Both the position numbers and the translations under genes were made by a program. The notes below the pieces were generated by a model, which searched no databases, was not told the DNA's origin, and saw only the letters and a program-made list of their open reading frames with translations. Source: Meconema thalassinum (taxonomy: Eukaryota > Arthropoda > Insecta > Orthoptera > Tettigoniidae). From it: DNA of 64,000 nt. The stretch spans positions 1,011,251,441 to 1,011,315,440 of the forward strand of contig OX336389.2 of assembly GCA_946902985.2 (NCBI GenBank), in the 5' to 3' direction. Positions 12,252 to 22,597 of this stretch are shown here, piece by piece; the first letter of the stretch is position 1; every line of letters begins with the position of its first letter.

Positions 12252-12536
12252 CTACCGGTACATATAGCTCTATAGTAGGGGAGTGAGGCCGGTTCTATTA
12301 CACTTGTCGTGGCTGTGCCCAACAAGCCAAAATGGCGGCCAAACGTAGGTGAATTATTTAAATAATTAATATCTCTCGAACGCATGGTCCGATTTTGACA
12401 TGAGACATGTCGTTGGGCTTGGGTTGACGTCCTCTTTCCTATGGACCACTCGTTATATTTTGAAAACTTTTTTGAAAATTTTTGTTTTCGAAAGTAGGTG
12501 ATAGTTTGAAAACCAAACATGATAGAATGTTGTGCT
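12252..12536. other. Sequence between hAT and Penelope-like element
   Basis: Starts with the right copy of the hAT target duplication. No coding sequence or known repeat recognised. Confidence 0.4.
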
Positions 12537-13401
12537 ATTACACCTGATCCAGATAACATTTACCTATAACCACCGCTATTTCCCCCCCCCCTCTTTTTTA
12601 ATCTAGCTCGGCTGTATCGCTAAGTTGTGTCTTTTTTCCGACAGGGTGTGTTTTTAGTAGAGTGAAAAGGGGTGAACTCTCCATAAAAGTGTGTTCATTT
12701 AGATTGTTGGGATTGGTTCGTTTGGCTAGGTGAATCTCGATTGCTTCCTTTATGTCGAGAGCTCTGCCTTTTGATTCGTGATGAATTATTTTTAGGTCAG
12801 TCTCGATTTTAGTAAAGCTGTGCCCCGTGTCACACATATGTTCGCATACGGCTGAATGTGTTCCGTATCTTATCGCATTCCTATGTTCATTATAACGTGT
12901 GTCTACTCGTCTTCCACTCTGTCCAATGTAATTAGCTTGGCAACCAGTGTCTTGGCATGTAATAGAATCTACCCCTGACTTTGAATACGGGTCTTGTTTA
13001 TTTAGATTACTATTTTGCTAGTGTCTCCCGGTCGTATTGTTCGTTGTGAATGCTATTTTTATGCCTTGCTTTTTGAAAAGATTAGTGATTTTATGTGTGT
13101 TCGTATTCACATAGTTGAAGCGCGCAATTTTTTTCTCATTACTGTCTGGTTTGGGAATCGTTTTATCTTTATTTTTATGTTTGGCCATCGAGATTCACCT
13201 AGCCAAACGAAACAATCCCAACAATCTAAATGCACACACTTTTATGGAGAGTTGACCCCTTTTCACTCTACTAAAAAAACACACCCTGTCGGAAACAAGA
13301 CATAACTTAGCGATACAGCCAAGCTAGATAAAAAAGGCGGGGGGGGGGGGGGGGGGGGGTAGCGGTGTTTATAGGTAAATGTTATCTGGATCAGGTGTAA
13401 T
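12537..13401 (-). mobile_element. Penelope-like retroelement, truncated, with inverted terminal copies
   Basis: The two ends are inverted copies of each other: ATTACACCTGATCCAGATAA at the left pairs with TTATCTGGATCAGGTGTAAT at the right, and similarity runs through about 200 bases on each side (12537-12745 and 13188-13401). Between them the minus strand encodes the end of a Penelope protein with a GIY-YIG nuclease. Terminal inverted fragments of the 3' region are typical of Penelope-like elements. Runs of C and G lie at mirror positions. The reverse transcriptase is missing. Confidence 0.8.
12598..13185 (-). pseudogene. Penelope-like protein C-terminus with GIY-YIG endonuclease
   Basis: Read on the minus strand, a linker region typical of Penelope proteins (HKITNLFKKQGIKIAF) leads into a zinc/GIY-YIG-like nuclease region with CQANYIGQSGRRVDTRYNEH and a conserved CEHMCDTGHSF stretch, ending at the stop at 12598-12600. 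One in-frame stop (13018-13020) separates linker from nuclease. The nuclease nicks the target for RT priming in these elements. RT is absent and the gene is dead. Confidence 0.75.
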
Positions 13402-13989
13402 ATGTACTTTTTCTGCAATAAACCTAGGCCGGTATCCGCGGCAGTATTAAAGGTGCCGGGACGTCTTCAATAGACCGTGTACCGCTTAGTTGAATGGCTT
13501 TTTAGTCACGCGTGGCGAAGACAGTTCCACGGTCTTTAATTGTAGTAGATCTTCCTGTATTCAATAACATAAATTCTTATCTAGACTTTGCAACGTCACA
13601 CAAATAAACATTGCACTGACCTCAGAAACCACATAGGAACAAAAGTGGGGAGAAAGGGAAAAGCCAGTTTCGTCCAGGTAACACCCGGGTTAGTCGACCA
13701 AAACTGGTGCCAAAGTGAACACGAAACTGCTTGAAGTTGCAGTAAGGAAGACAAACCGGATAATTATCAGCCTGTATTATTACAGTATAACCATAGTTGA
13801 TTTTGTATAACCATATAATCACCCCAAACAGACAAACTCCGGATTTTTATCACCATTTTAGCAATACACCTAACATTAGATATACTGCAATTAGCATACA
13901 CCGACATTTGCATTACCAATACTCCAACTAAATAATTGTATATAATGTTGATATTTTTCACCTGTATTCTCAAACATAGATGTTATAGC
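13402..13989. other. Intron stretch, nothing recognised
   Basis: No domain, splice exon or repeat that I can identify. Confidence 0.4.
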
Positions 13990-14130
13990 CTAGGTGTAAT
14001 GGATCTGATGATGATCGCTTGACGATCGAAACTGGTCATCCTAGTGTATTTATTAATCTCATGTAATTTATTTCAGGATTAGGGCACAACCCAGATCTTT
14101 TTGGGTACATTCGTGTTGACCGACTGAAAA
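13990..14130 (+). repeat. Dispersed repeat with hammerhead-ribozyme-like core
   Basis: TAATGGATCTGATGA is followed by GATCG, a short loop, CGATC and GAAACTGG. CTGATGA and GAAAC are the conserved core strings of hammerhead ribozymes and GATCG/CGATC could form stem II. The block continues to a CCGACTGAAAA end. A second copy lies at 33258-33390. The cleavage-site strand and stems I and III could not be convincingly drawn, so function is unproved. Confidence 0.4.
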
Positions 14131-14248
14131 GCACCAAACTTTTGTTTACTTAGGCAACACTGAAAAATGGCTTCAAACCTCACAATTTCCTAAATTCAAA
14201 GTCAGTAAAGACGTAATCTATTATTGACATGGTTCCTCTACCCTTCCA

Positions 14249-14360
14249 TGTGTAGGCGGTCCGGGTTCGATTCCCGGTCAATGCATGTGAGATTTTCGAA
14301 GTGAAATGCTATGTCCTGTGGTTCGGATTACACGTAAAAAGGAGGTCCCGTGGCTCATGA
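14249..14360 (+). repeat. tRNA-like / SINE remnant
   Basis: GGTCCGGGTTCGATTCCCGG is an excellent pol III B box with a T-arm-like stem. No complete cloverleaf was found, so this is a SINE or tRNA-derived remnant rather than a tRNA gene. Confidence 0.4.
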
Positions 14361-14380
14361 TCTCAAGATTAACGGTCACG

Positions 14381-15117
14381 TTAAACTACAAGCTTCCTTC
14401 CTTTTTCCTTCCATGTGTACCTGTGAATCTCCTTATGCTTCGAGAATGAGTTTGCAACAGATAACCCCATGCTGGCACAAACGTCCAATAAACATTTCCA
14501 ATTATTGTTCGCATCCCTATATTCACCCCATTTACCCATTACCTTCTCATACCCCTCTGTCCTATTTCCTATCCTAGAATTGAAATCCCTCATCAGTACT
14601 ACACTATCCTTATTGTTAACTCTCACTACCACATTACTCAGTGCCTCTGAAAATCGTCCGCCCCTTCACATGGCGCGCACACTGAAACAATCCTAACCCA
14701 ATTTCCTGACATTTCCATATCTATCCTCAGTAATCCTCCATTTACGTACCTCACAGAAGCTATGCTACGCTCTAAGGTTCTTTTTACATAAAGCGTTACT
14801 CCCTACTTTGCCCTGCCTCGTTTTACACCGGACAGGAACGGCTTGTAATATCTCACTTCCTCCTTTCGTTCTCCCTTCGTCTGAACTTCACTAATCCCTA
14901 GAGTATCCAATCTCATCCTACTTGCTGACTCAGCTTGCTCTACCTTCTTCCTCCCATAACCACCCTTAATATTAATAGCACCCCATCGAATACCATTTCG
15001 ATTGCCTGTTAGTCTCCAAGGAGTCCCTGATTTGTTAGATGGGAGTGGGAATTCATCACTCCCATAGGTCCGAGTCTTGCTCAAGACACGTTTAGCAAGT
15101 TCAAGTAGTGCGTACAA
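14381..15117 (-). pseudogene. LINE endonuclease fragment (RTE/craniofacial-development-protein-2-like type)
   Basis: Two minus-strand frames (15117-14803 and 14632-14381) encode successive parts of an apurinic-type endonuclease of a non-LTR retrotransposon. The first ends with LDTLGISEVQTKGERKEE, the region of a catalytic Glu; the second has VVLMRDFNSRIGNRTEGYE, the DFN motif, and IHRYTW near the end. A break of about 170 bases separates the frames, and no reverse transcriptase follows, so it is a fragment. Confidence 0.7.
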
Positions 15118-15474
15118 GTGAAGCAGGTTGCTAGCCTTACTTACACAGGGCCTCTTTGTTTCACCTCAAGGAACAGACAAGTGAGTCAGGTAGTCCTTGC
15201 CACTTGAGCACAAGGAGGGCCATTACTCAGAATATGTCCAAGATGCCCACTCCTGTTCCACAGTAACTGGTATCCCGACTGTCAGGACCAATTACTAAGC
15301 CACTCAGCCTTTGCCCATGGTTCACGAACTAGGACGTGATTACACCATGACCATCCATTCACTGCGAAATAATAGACTGAACGTTTTTAAAGCTATTATA
15401 TACAAGCTTGAGCTATTTAATTGTTTGATTTTTCATGTTATTTCGTCTTTCCTAATATATGTTTTCTATTTCAG

Positions 15475-15552
15475 GCTCTAGATAAACGTATTACAACCGT
15501 GACCGACCCGAATGAAAAAGCTCGACTAGAAGTAATTCACAGGGAAGCTGAG
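15475..15552 (+). CDS. OSBPL9: Next exon of ORP9-type oxysterol-binding protein-related protein
   Basis: A 78-base exon with a polypyrimidine TTTCAG acceptor and GTAAGT donor, phase 0 at both ends (26 codons). It encodes ALDKRITTVTDPNEKARLEV and six more residues. This follows directly in the protein from the exon at 8409-8510 and matches the part of ORP9 after LIEQLK (coiled linker between PH and ORD). The intron between the two is 6.96 kb. The next expected exon (helical VESIKHCIVLL-like segment in the vertebrate protein) was not found in the remaining 48 kb, so the following intron is either very long or the exon escaped me. Confidence 0.72.
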
Positions 15553-15890
15553 GTAAGTCGCAATTAATATAGCCATGTATCCTACGCAGTTGTTACTGAC
15601 CTGAGCCTAGGGAGTATTAGTAATTTATGTACGGGTGATGGGAGATTGGAAAACATGTACGCTTGGCGTTCCGTGAACTTTCTTTGAAAAAAAAAAATAG
15701 AGCTAAGTTAATAACGGTGCAAAGTGAGCCAGTAATTGTCGTTTCCTGGTCCATCTTTTAACTTATTCTTCTTCTTGTTCTTATTATTATTATTGTTATT
15801 AGAATAAATAACAACCGGCGTTACAAGGGAATACATAACTCATTTCTAAATTTCAGAACATACTTGTAGGTTGTTCAAACGTTGTGTTTT

Positions 15891-16379
15891 TCCCCCTGTG
15901 GGTGGGGGATTTAGAATACACCCACGGTATTCCCTGCCTGTCGTAAGAGGCGACTAAAAGGGGGGACCTTGGCTATACTTGAAAGACTCCGCGATGGTTT
16001 GTGAATTGGATCCCCAGTGGGTGGGAGGAAGCGAATACATCCACGGTACTCCCTGCCAGGGTTTCTCGGATCGGTCCCCTTTCGAGGGTTTGACAGTCAG
16101 CTCTAAAAGACATACATCCGTGCGGTATAACTCTCATTAGGTTATATCGCACTTCTTTCCGTTAATGCTTTCAGGGTCTGGCAACCAAAATTTCCATATG
16201 TGCGTGCTGTTAGGGGATGGGTCACTTACGCTAGCGACTACGCTCGAAAGCCTGTCCGGTCTCGGCCGCGCCGACAGGTGGGTGCGCCATGTACCCGTGC
16301 AGTAGTATCCGCCTGACTACGCAGGTCCCCGCACAGCCAAATGTCAGAGCTGTAAAATCCAGTATATGCCAAGGGGTAC
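15891..16379 (+). promoter_or_regulatory. LINE copy A 5' UTR with internal duplication
   Basis: The first 120 bases (GTGGGTGGGGGATTTAGAATAC onward, through CCACGGTATTCCCTGCC) are imperfectly repeated from 16012 (GTGGGTGGGAGGAAGCGAATAC and on). LINE promoters are internal and lie in this region; repeated units could be promoter monomers, which is inference. Confidence 0.45.
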
Positions 16380-17693
16380 ATGCCGATACGGCATTGTAAA
16401 ACATCGGAACCCCGGGCAATGCCTTCCAAGCTAGGCGGGCCTTGCCCTGGCTGGGTAGCGCCTACTGTGACGGCCCGTGATCGGATGTCGGTGGCAATCG
16501 GGGAGGATGATCTGGCCATGGGTTCTAAAAGAAAAATCCCCAAACAGGGTGGTCCAACACCCAAGTCTTTAACATATGATTCCCTACGGGGATCAACCCC
16601 CTGGGAACAATCTGTGCGTGAAAATCTGGGTGCTAACACCCCCATGTTTCTGGTAGCTACCAGAACAGATGGGGGTGATTTCAAGCTGGTAAAGAGAATT
16701 ATGTTTTCTCGCCACATAGAAGTTGTCTATGGTGAGCTTGAGAAAGTACAAAAGATGAGGAACGGTAGCTTGTTGCTCAAGACTAGGACTGGTGAGCAAG
16801 TTGAACAACTTTTGCAATGTGACCACTTTGGCGAAATACCCGTCAAAGTGGAAAAGCACAAGTCCCCGAATCTGGTCCGAGGAGTTATTTTCCACCGGGA
16901 CCTGATTCTGAACACTGACGAGGAGCTCAAGGAGGATATGCAGCACCGTCACGTGACTGATGTCCGGCGCATTACGCGCAAGGTCAATGGTCAAATCGTG
17001 GATACAGGTGCTTTCATCATTTCCTTTGAGCTTTCGGTGTTCCCGGAGAAAGTCAAGGTTACAAGTTACCGTTTTGACATATGGCCTTACATCCCTCCAC
17101 CGATGAGGTGTTATAAGTGCCAGACGTTCGGGCACATGTTATCCCGATGCTCGAGCCCAGAAATCTGCGGAACATGCGGTAAAGTACCACACGAAGCGGA
17201 AGAGTGCACCACACCATATCAGTGCACTAATTGCCCTGGATTTCATTCTCCTCGGGACAGGAACTGCCCTGTCTTCCAGAGTGAGAAGAAAATCCAGGAG
17301 ACCAAAACCCTTGATGGTCTCACCTACCAGGAAGCCCACAAGAAGTACCATACCGCGATTGCTCCTGAGCCTACGATTGAATATAGGGTTAAAATACCAA
17401 ATTTGGTTCCGTCTACCTCCTCTTTTGTACCAGCTGTGAAACCTGCAACTGAGTCTACTGTTAAAAAACCAGCACCTATGAATAAGACCAAAAGCCCGAA
17501 GGTGACTTCAACTCCACCTTCGGCCACAAAGAAGGCTGTGCGAGTGAAGGATGCTTCTCCTGCAAAGCAGGGGAGGAAGTTGAAGACTTACTCCCCGCTC
17601 AAACGGTCGGCGAAAGCCGCGCCGAAGCCGGCGGAGGCGGCATCGTCGACCAGGGTCAGGAGTTCGTCTCCTGACCCGTCTAAAATATCTTAA
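16380..17693 (+). pseudogene. LINE copy A ORF1 (CCHC nucleic-acid chaperone-type protein)
   Basis: A 437-codon frame. From residue 244 a cluster of zinc knuckles is visible: CYKCQTFGHMLSRC, then CGTCGKVPHEAEEC, then CTNCPGFHSPRDRNC. These bind element RNA in I, R1 and jockey ORF1 proteins. The C-terminal third is Lys/Pro/Ser-rich. Relative to copy B the frame stops early (17691-17693) inside the basic tail, where B continues to an acidic end. The first Met may not be the true start; MGSKRKIPKQGG at 16519 is an alternative. Confidence 0.8.
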
Positions 17694-17994
17694 AGACGCG
17701 GGAAGAAGGGAGACCGCACCACGCGTTCCCTTACTCCTCCAAAAAAAGGGGAAGCCATCCGCCCTGCCAGCTGCGGATGTATCTGCGCCTGGGGACGTTC
17801 CGGCCCCCAAGTCTGCGCGATCCCCTCGGAGTTCCCCCGCAGCCAACATGCGTCCTGGAAATCGTCCGTTGGGTCGGCCCACTCCGCGGCCTCGAACGAG
17901 GACATGGAGCTTTTGGTTGACTAGGTGGGTGATTATCCGATCAAGGTTAAGTTGTAGCTTGCTGCTTCTTTTCCGTAGTTACCAAGTTCACACT

Positions 17995-18881
17995 ATGGCA
18001 CTGTTACAGTGGAATTGCAACAGTTATGACAGGCATTTGACTGAGCTCCGTCGGCTCATAGCTCAATACGCAGCGAGTATAGTCTGTTTACAGGAAACAA
18101 ATCTCAGGCCTGACCATCAGACGGTCCTAAGGGGTTTCTGACTATACTCGAAAGAGCAAACAGACGTCGCCCGGGCCTCCGGGGGCGTCTGCACTTTCGT
18201 TCGCTCTGACTGCTATAGTGAAGAGTTTCCGTTAACTACTCCTTTGGAAGCTATTGCAGTTCGCGTGTCTTTGCCTGTTATGACGACTGTCTGTAACTTG
18301 TACCTTCCACCGAACCAGCTCCTTGATATTAACGCTGTTTTGGATCTTGTAGATCAGCTTCCCGCCCCTTTCCTACTCGTGGGTGATTTCAATGCACATC
18401 ACCCACTATGGGGATCAGCATCTTCGTGCCCCAGAGGCAGGGACGTGGAGGGCTTAATTCAAGGACTGGATTTATCATTGTTAAATACGGGGGAAGCCAC
18501 TCATTTTAGCTTAACACACGGCACGTACTTACACATTGACTTGAGTGTCTGTAGCCGTGCGTTAGTTCCCCATTTTGGTTGGTACGTACACGATGACCTC
18601 TGTGATAGTGACCATTTCCCGATCGTTCTTACTCTTCTTAGCCAGAAGCCCGTGGCATTGCCCAGTCGTTCGGTACTTAAACGGGCAAATTGGCCATCAT
18701 TTACGGAATGCGCTGTATTTGATGATCTGGAATGACAGAGCATCGATGACGAGGTACAGCACATCACTGATGTGCTTCTTGTTGCCGCCGAGGAATCTAT
18801 TCCATCCTTTTCTGGGACTCCTCGTCGCAAACTCATTCCCTGTTGGACAGATGATATTGCAGCGGCAAAATGAGACCGTCG
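17995..18881 (+). pseudogene. LINE copy A ORF2, endonuclease part
   Basis: Starts with the same MALLQWNCNSYDRHL as copy B. QET (catalytic Glu) is followed by a stop at 18139-18141; the domain resumes with LLVGDFNAHHPLWGS and ends with SDHFPIVL, the C-terminal His-containing motif of apurinic-type endonucleases. The coding sequence is interrupted at 18881 by the Transib element. Domain motifs are seen; stops make it inactive. Confidence 0.8.
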
Positions 18882-18919
18882 CACAGTGGTCCGGATCCGT
18901 AAAAAAGCGGACAAAAATA
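18882..18919 (+). repeat. Left Transib terminal inverted repeat, RSS-like
   Basis: Heptamer CACAGTG (18882-18888), 22-base spacer, then ACAAAAATA (18911-18919). The heptamer equals the consensus of V(D)J recombination signals and the nonamer-like part matches ACAAAAACC at 7 of 9 places. Confidence 0.85.
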
Positions 18920-19779
18920 GATTTTTCAACTTTACATTAGAAAGGTCAAACCAACTCCCAAGTGAAGTATGTTAATCAGTGTACTTTAATTTCCCTTTTT
19001 CTTTGGAAATTGCTTCTGTGTTTCTCAGATATCATACTTCAAAAGTGATACAACTCTTCGTTTCTGAATTCCACAGTCCATTAAGTAAACTTTGAAATAT
19101 CATTCTAACTTCAAAACGAAACTCGGGGTCTATAATACTGTATCTCTCTGTAGTTTGTGATCTGATATATTTGATTATAGCATGATTTTCGATTTCAGAT
19201 CACTTATAAGGACTGTTACACTTATTTTTATAGTGCTTTATTTTCTTCAAGAAAAATAAATTTAGCTTGACCTACAAAATAATGTATACATATGTATACC
19301 ATGAAACTCATTCAAGTTTTAAAATGAAGACTGGAGAATATATCCTTAAAGGTTTCATCGCCAGAACCCGCCAGATGCGTGATTGAGAAGGAAGAGAACA
19401 TTACTGCGCGCTCTGAGGATAAACACTCGCGCGAGATAAGGGCCTGTTGAGATATTTGTTTATGCTACGCAAGGGATATCTCGAGGCCATGAAAGCAAAA
19501 TAATCTTCAATCACGAGAAGTAATTGATTAGTAGTAGTTGTGTGTGTTGTGAAGAGTGAAAAATGAATTTTCGTTGTTAGTCGCAGTGATCTTATTAACA
19601 AGATTGGAGAGAACAAAAATCAGTCTCGCGCGCGTCAAGGAAAGTTTGTGATAACATATCTCTTTAACAAATTCCAATTAAATGTTGACGACAGTGTAGA
19701 GAAAACAATGTATAATAATATAAGAACCTTTTCTTTTTGCCGTATGTTAACCGGTGGAGAAAGTGTAACTTCTTAGAAC

Positions 19780-20178
19780 ATGCTTTTTTTGAAGAAATAT
19801 TCAGACTGGTTGAAAACAGAAATTGTGATATCAATTCCGAGCATTCCTGGCTCCGCAAAATCAGTAGATCGAGATCGTCCTCCAAAAGAATTTCAAGAGC
19901 TAACGGAGAGAAACAAAATAAGGAAAATTAAAGACCTAAGGGAGAGTGCCACTTCATCAGAGCTTGCCTATGCGACCGTTATGAATTTAAGGGCAGAGGG
20001 TGACGATTCATCAGCCAAGCTAAGAAGAAGCTACCACGACTACACCAACAAGGGGCAAACGAATGGTGCGAAATTTTCAGAAATGAAAAATCTACATAAG
20101 AGGCACAAAAGCTCGTCGACAATTTACAACTTGAGTTTGGAATTTCAGTTCCACACGCCCATTTTCGATATTTTTTAA
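19780..20178 (+). pseudogene. Transib transposase, N-terminal part
   Basis: The 132-codon frame has the YSDWLKTEI stretch and a segment (ERNKIRKIKDLRES, then ELAYATVMNLRAEG) that I recognise from the N-terminal region of Transib transposases, ahead of the catalytic core. After about residue 100 the similarity stops. The first two catalytic Asp residues of the core would follow in a full enzyme and are not present, so a deletion lies between this and the next piece. Confidence 0.65.
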
Positions 20179-20269
20179 TGTCTCCTGCATATTTCGTACC
20201 GCCTGGGTTTTAAAAAGAGGAAAGTGAGCGTGATGGTAATCGAGACTTATTCGAAAGAAAGAAAAAATT

Positions 20270-20890
20270 GTGCAAGACTCATTCAGAACGAGATTAGGTC
20301 TTCTAGTTGATATTCCGAAGCCTGGATATGGAACAACCAGTGATGGCAGCACTGCCCGAAGGTTTTTTGATCAACCTCAAGTAGCATCCGAAATAACAGG
20401 GGTAGACTGTGTGTTAATAACTCGTTTTGGAATAATTTTAAAAGCAATTTCCTCTGGTCATGCAATTAATAGTTCAGAGTTCAATTCCTACTGCTGCGAA
20501 AGAGCAAGCTTATATGTACGGCTATATCCGTGGTGTTACATGCCTCTAACACTCCATAAAATACTTATCCATGGATCTTTCATTATTGAAGCAGCTATTT
20601 TGCCGATTGGAGAACTTTCAGAAGAGGTCTTAGAGTCTAGAAACCAAGACGTAAGAAAATATAGAGAAGATCATACCAGAAAATCCTCAAGAATTTCCAA
20701 TAATTTTGACTTGTTCCATAGACTATTGGTAAGCTCTGATCCAGTAATCTCAAGCACGGGAAGTCGACCGAAGAAGAAATGAAGACAGTTGCTTCAGGAG
20801 GTGTGTAATTTATTGTCAATACCCGACGACGAGACGGAGCAGGAAGGGGAAGAAGAAGAAGTCGACTCATCCGGATCAGAGGATGAATAA
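20270..20890 (+). pseudogene. Transib transposase, C-terminal part
   Basis: Contains GSTARRFFDQPQVASEITG, then YVRLYPWCYMPLTLHKILIH and LPIGELSEEVLESRNQDVRK, followed by SSDPVIS. This is the conserved C-terminal catalytic region shared by Transib transposases and RAG1; the third catalytic residue (Glu) is expected in the LSEE/ESRN helix. A TGA at 20780-20782 cuts the frame, but the same frame continues to TAA at 20888 as an acidic Glu/Asp-rich tail, typical of these proteins, so TGA is probably a premature stop. Confidence 0.85.
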
Positions 20891-20983
20891 GTAAGTAATT
20901 TTATGTACTAAGACAAATTTACCTAATAGTAACATCTAATTTAAAGTTTTATACAAAAGTATTTCATTTCATTTAGCAGAAAA

Positions 20984-21022
20984 TATTTTTGTCCGCTTTT
21001 TTTTCAAATCCGGACCACTGTG
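20984..21022 (-). repeat. Right Transib terminal inverted repeat, RSS-like
   Basis: Reverse complement reads CACAGTG (21016-21022), a spacer of exactly 23 bases, then ACAAAAATA (20984-20992), the same layout as the left end with one base more in the A-run of the spacer. Confidence 0.85.
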
Positions 21023-22597
21023 CGTCGTCCAGCTCAGAAGCAGCGTCAGCGTCCAAACATGGCCAATTTGGTGGTGTTTAGGAAATTTCGTGCCAAGGCA
21101 CGGATTCTTATCCGCCAGAGTAAGAAACAATCATGGGAACGGTATGTGTCGTCCATTACGGCACCTACCCCCTCCTCTCAAATGTGGACTAAACTACGAC
21201 GCATTTCGGGAATTCAGACATCTTCTACTGTACCGGGAATTTCCATTGATAATGAATTGGTTACAGATCCTTACCTCGTTGCACACCATCTCGCATCGTA
21301 TTTTGCGGATATATCTGGTTCCGATTACTATGATCCAGATTTCGTGGCTCTGAAGTGCGAGGTAGAACGTTCCCAGCTCAGTTTTGTTTCCCGCGCTTCG
21401 GAGGAGTACAACGTGCCCTTTACGGAGTGGGCTGGCGCTCTGCAAGGACACGTCTCCCGGTCCGGATAATATTCGCAACCAGATGCTTAAACTCCTTAAC
21501 GATGAGGGCATTCGTTATTTGCTCAGGGTGTTTAATCGTATCTGGGTGGAAGGTGTTTTTCCAGCGCAATGGCAGGAAGGTATAATTATACCTATCCTGA
21601 AGCCCGATAAGGATCCCAATTTGACAGGGAGTTACAGACCTATTTGTCTCACAAACGGTCTGTTCAAGCTCTTTGAGAGGATGGTCAATCGGCGACTGGT
21701 GTGGGTCCTGGAGAAACGAGGCCTTCTGTCTGCATACCAGTGTGGTTTCAGGGCGTCTCGGTGTACCAATGACCATCTGGTACGCCTGGAGACCGCCATA
21801 CAGGACGTTTTTTTTCCGGAGACAGCACCTAGTCGCTGTTTTCCTTGACCTTGAGAAGGCCTATGCCACCACATGGCGTTACGGCATCCTCTCTACCCTG
21901 CATCAATGTAAATTCCGAGGTAACTTGCCGGTCTTGTTTGAGAATTTTCTGTCCCTTCGCCTATTCCGTGTCCGAATAGGGGGTACATATTCGCAATATC
22001 ATGTACAGGAAAACGGAGTCCCACAGGGATCGGTGCTTTGCGTAACATTATTTGCGATTGCCATAAACGGTATAGTCGCTGCTGCTGGTCCAGCAGTGGT
22101 ACCGTCGCTATATGTAGATGACTTTGCTCTACATTATAGTGCGCAAAATATGGCGGTCGCTGAACGACAGCTACAACAAACTATTCGGAGAGTGGAACGC
22201 TGGACACTTGAGCATGGCTTTCGGTTCTCAACTGCTGAGACCTCGGTTGTCCATTTCTGCCAAAAGCGCACTCTCCATCCTGATGCTGATCCTGAACTTT
22301 ATCTGGGCAATGTAGCTTTGCCTGTTGTTGCTGCGTACCGGTTCCTTGGGCTCCTTTTCGATCAGACGTTAACGTGGGAGCCACACGTGCGGTGTTTGAA
22401 AACTGCCTGGGCTAAGAAACTCAACATGTTGCGGTTTCTTAGTGGCACATCGTGGGAGGGGGGGGGGGGGGTGGACCGCGCGGTGCTCCTACGTTTCTAT
22501 AAGGCACTTATTTGTATCTAGATTAGATTATGGCAGTGTGGCATATGGTTCGGCCCGTAAGTCAGTGCTTGTTAAACTGGACAGTGTTCACCACGGT
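21023..22597 (+). pseudogene. LINE copy A ORF2, reverse transcriptase part
   Basis: Resumes after the Transib duplication. Frameshifted frames give the RT palm: PILKPDKDPNLTGSYRPICL, then FLDLEKAYATTWRYG and SLYVDDFALHY with the YVDD catalytic box (near 22110). Spliced by eye with the endonuclease part it follows copy B closely. A run of G at 22458-22469 adds a length change. It breaks off at CACCACGGT (22597), where copy B begins. Confidence 0.85.

Larger units (their letters stand above)
18882..21022 (+). mobile_element. Transib-superfamily DNA transposon (RAG1-related)
   Basis: Inverted termini begin CACAGTGGTCCGGAT at both ends and are flanked by the 5-base GC-rich duplication CGTCG (18877-18881 and 21023-21027). 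Comparison with the uninterrupted copy B at about 25585 (GACCGTCGTCG) confirms the insertion point. A 5-base GC-rich duplication and CAC-starting ends are the Transib signature, and the coding remnants inside match Transib/RAG1-like transposase. The 2.1 kb length and missing catalytic centre show an internal deletion. Confidence 0.9.

Noticed and set aside
13330..13352. Long G and C homopolymers (also at 10150, 12190, 12583, 22458 and 31211)
   Set aside because: Likely unstable tracts at element ends or sequencing length errors; no independent function supported.
16238..17135. Long minus-strand frames (159 and 180 codons)
   Set aside because: Antisense shadows of LINE ORF1; the same shadows recur in copy B.
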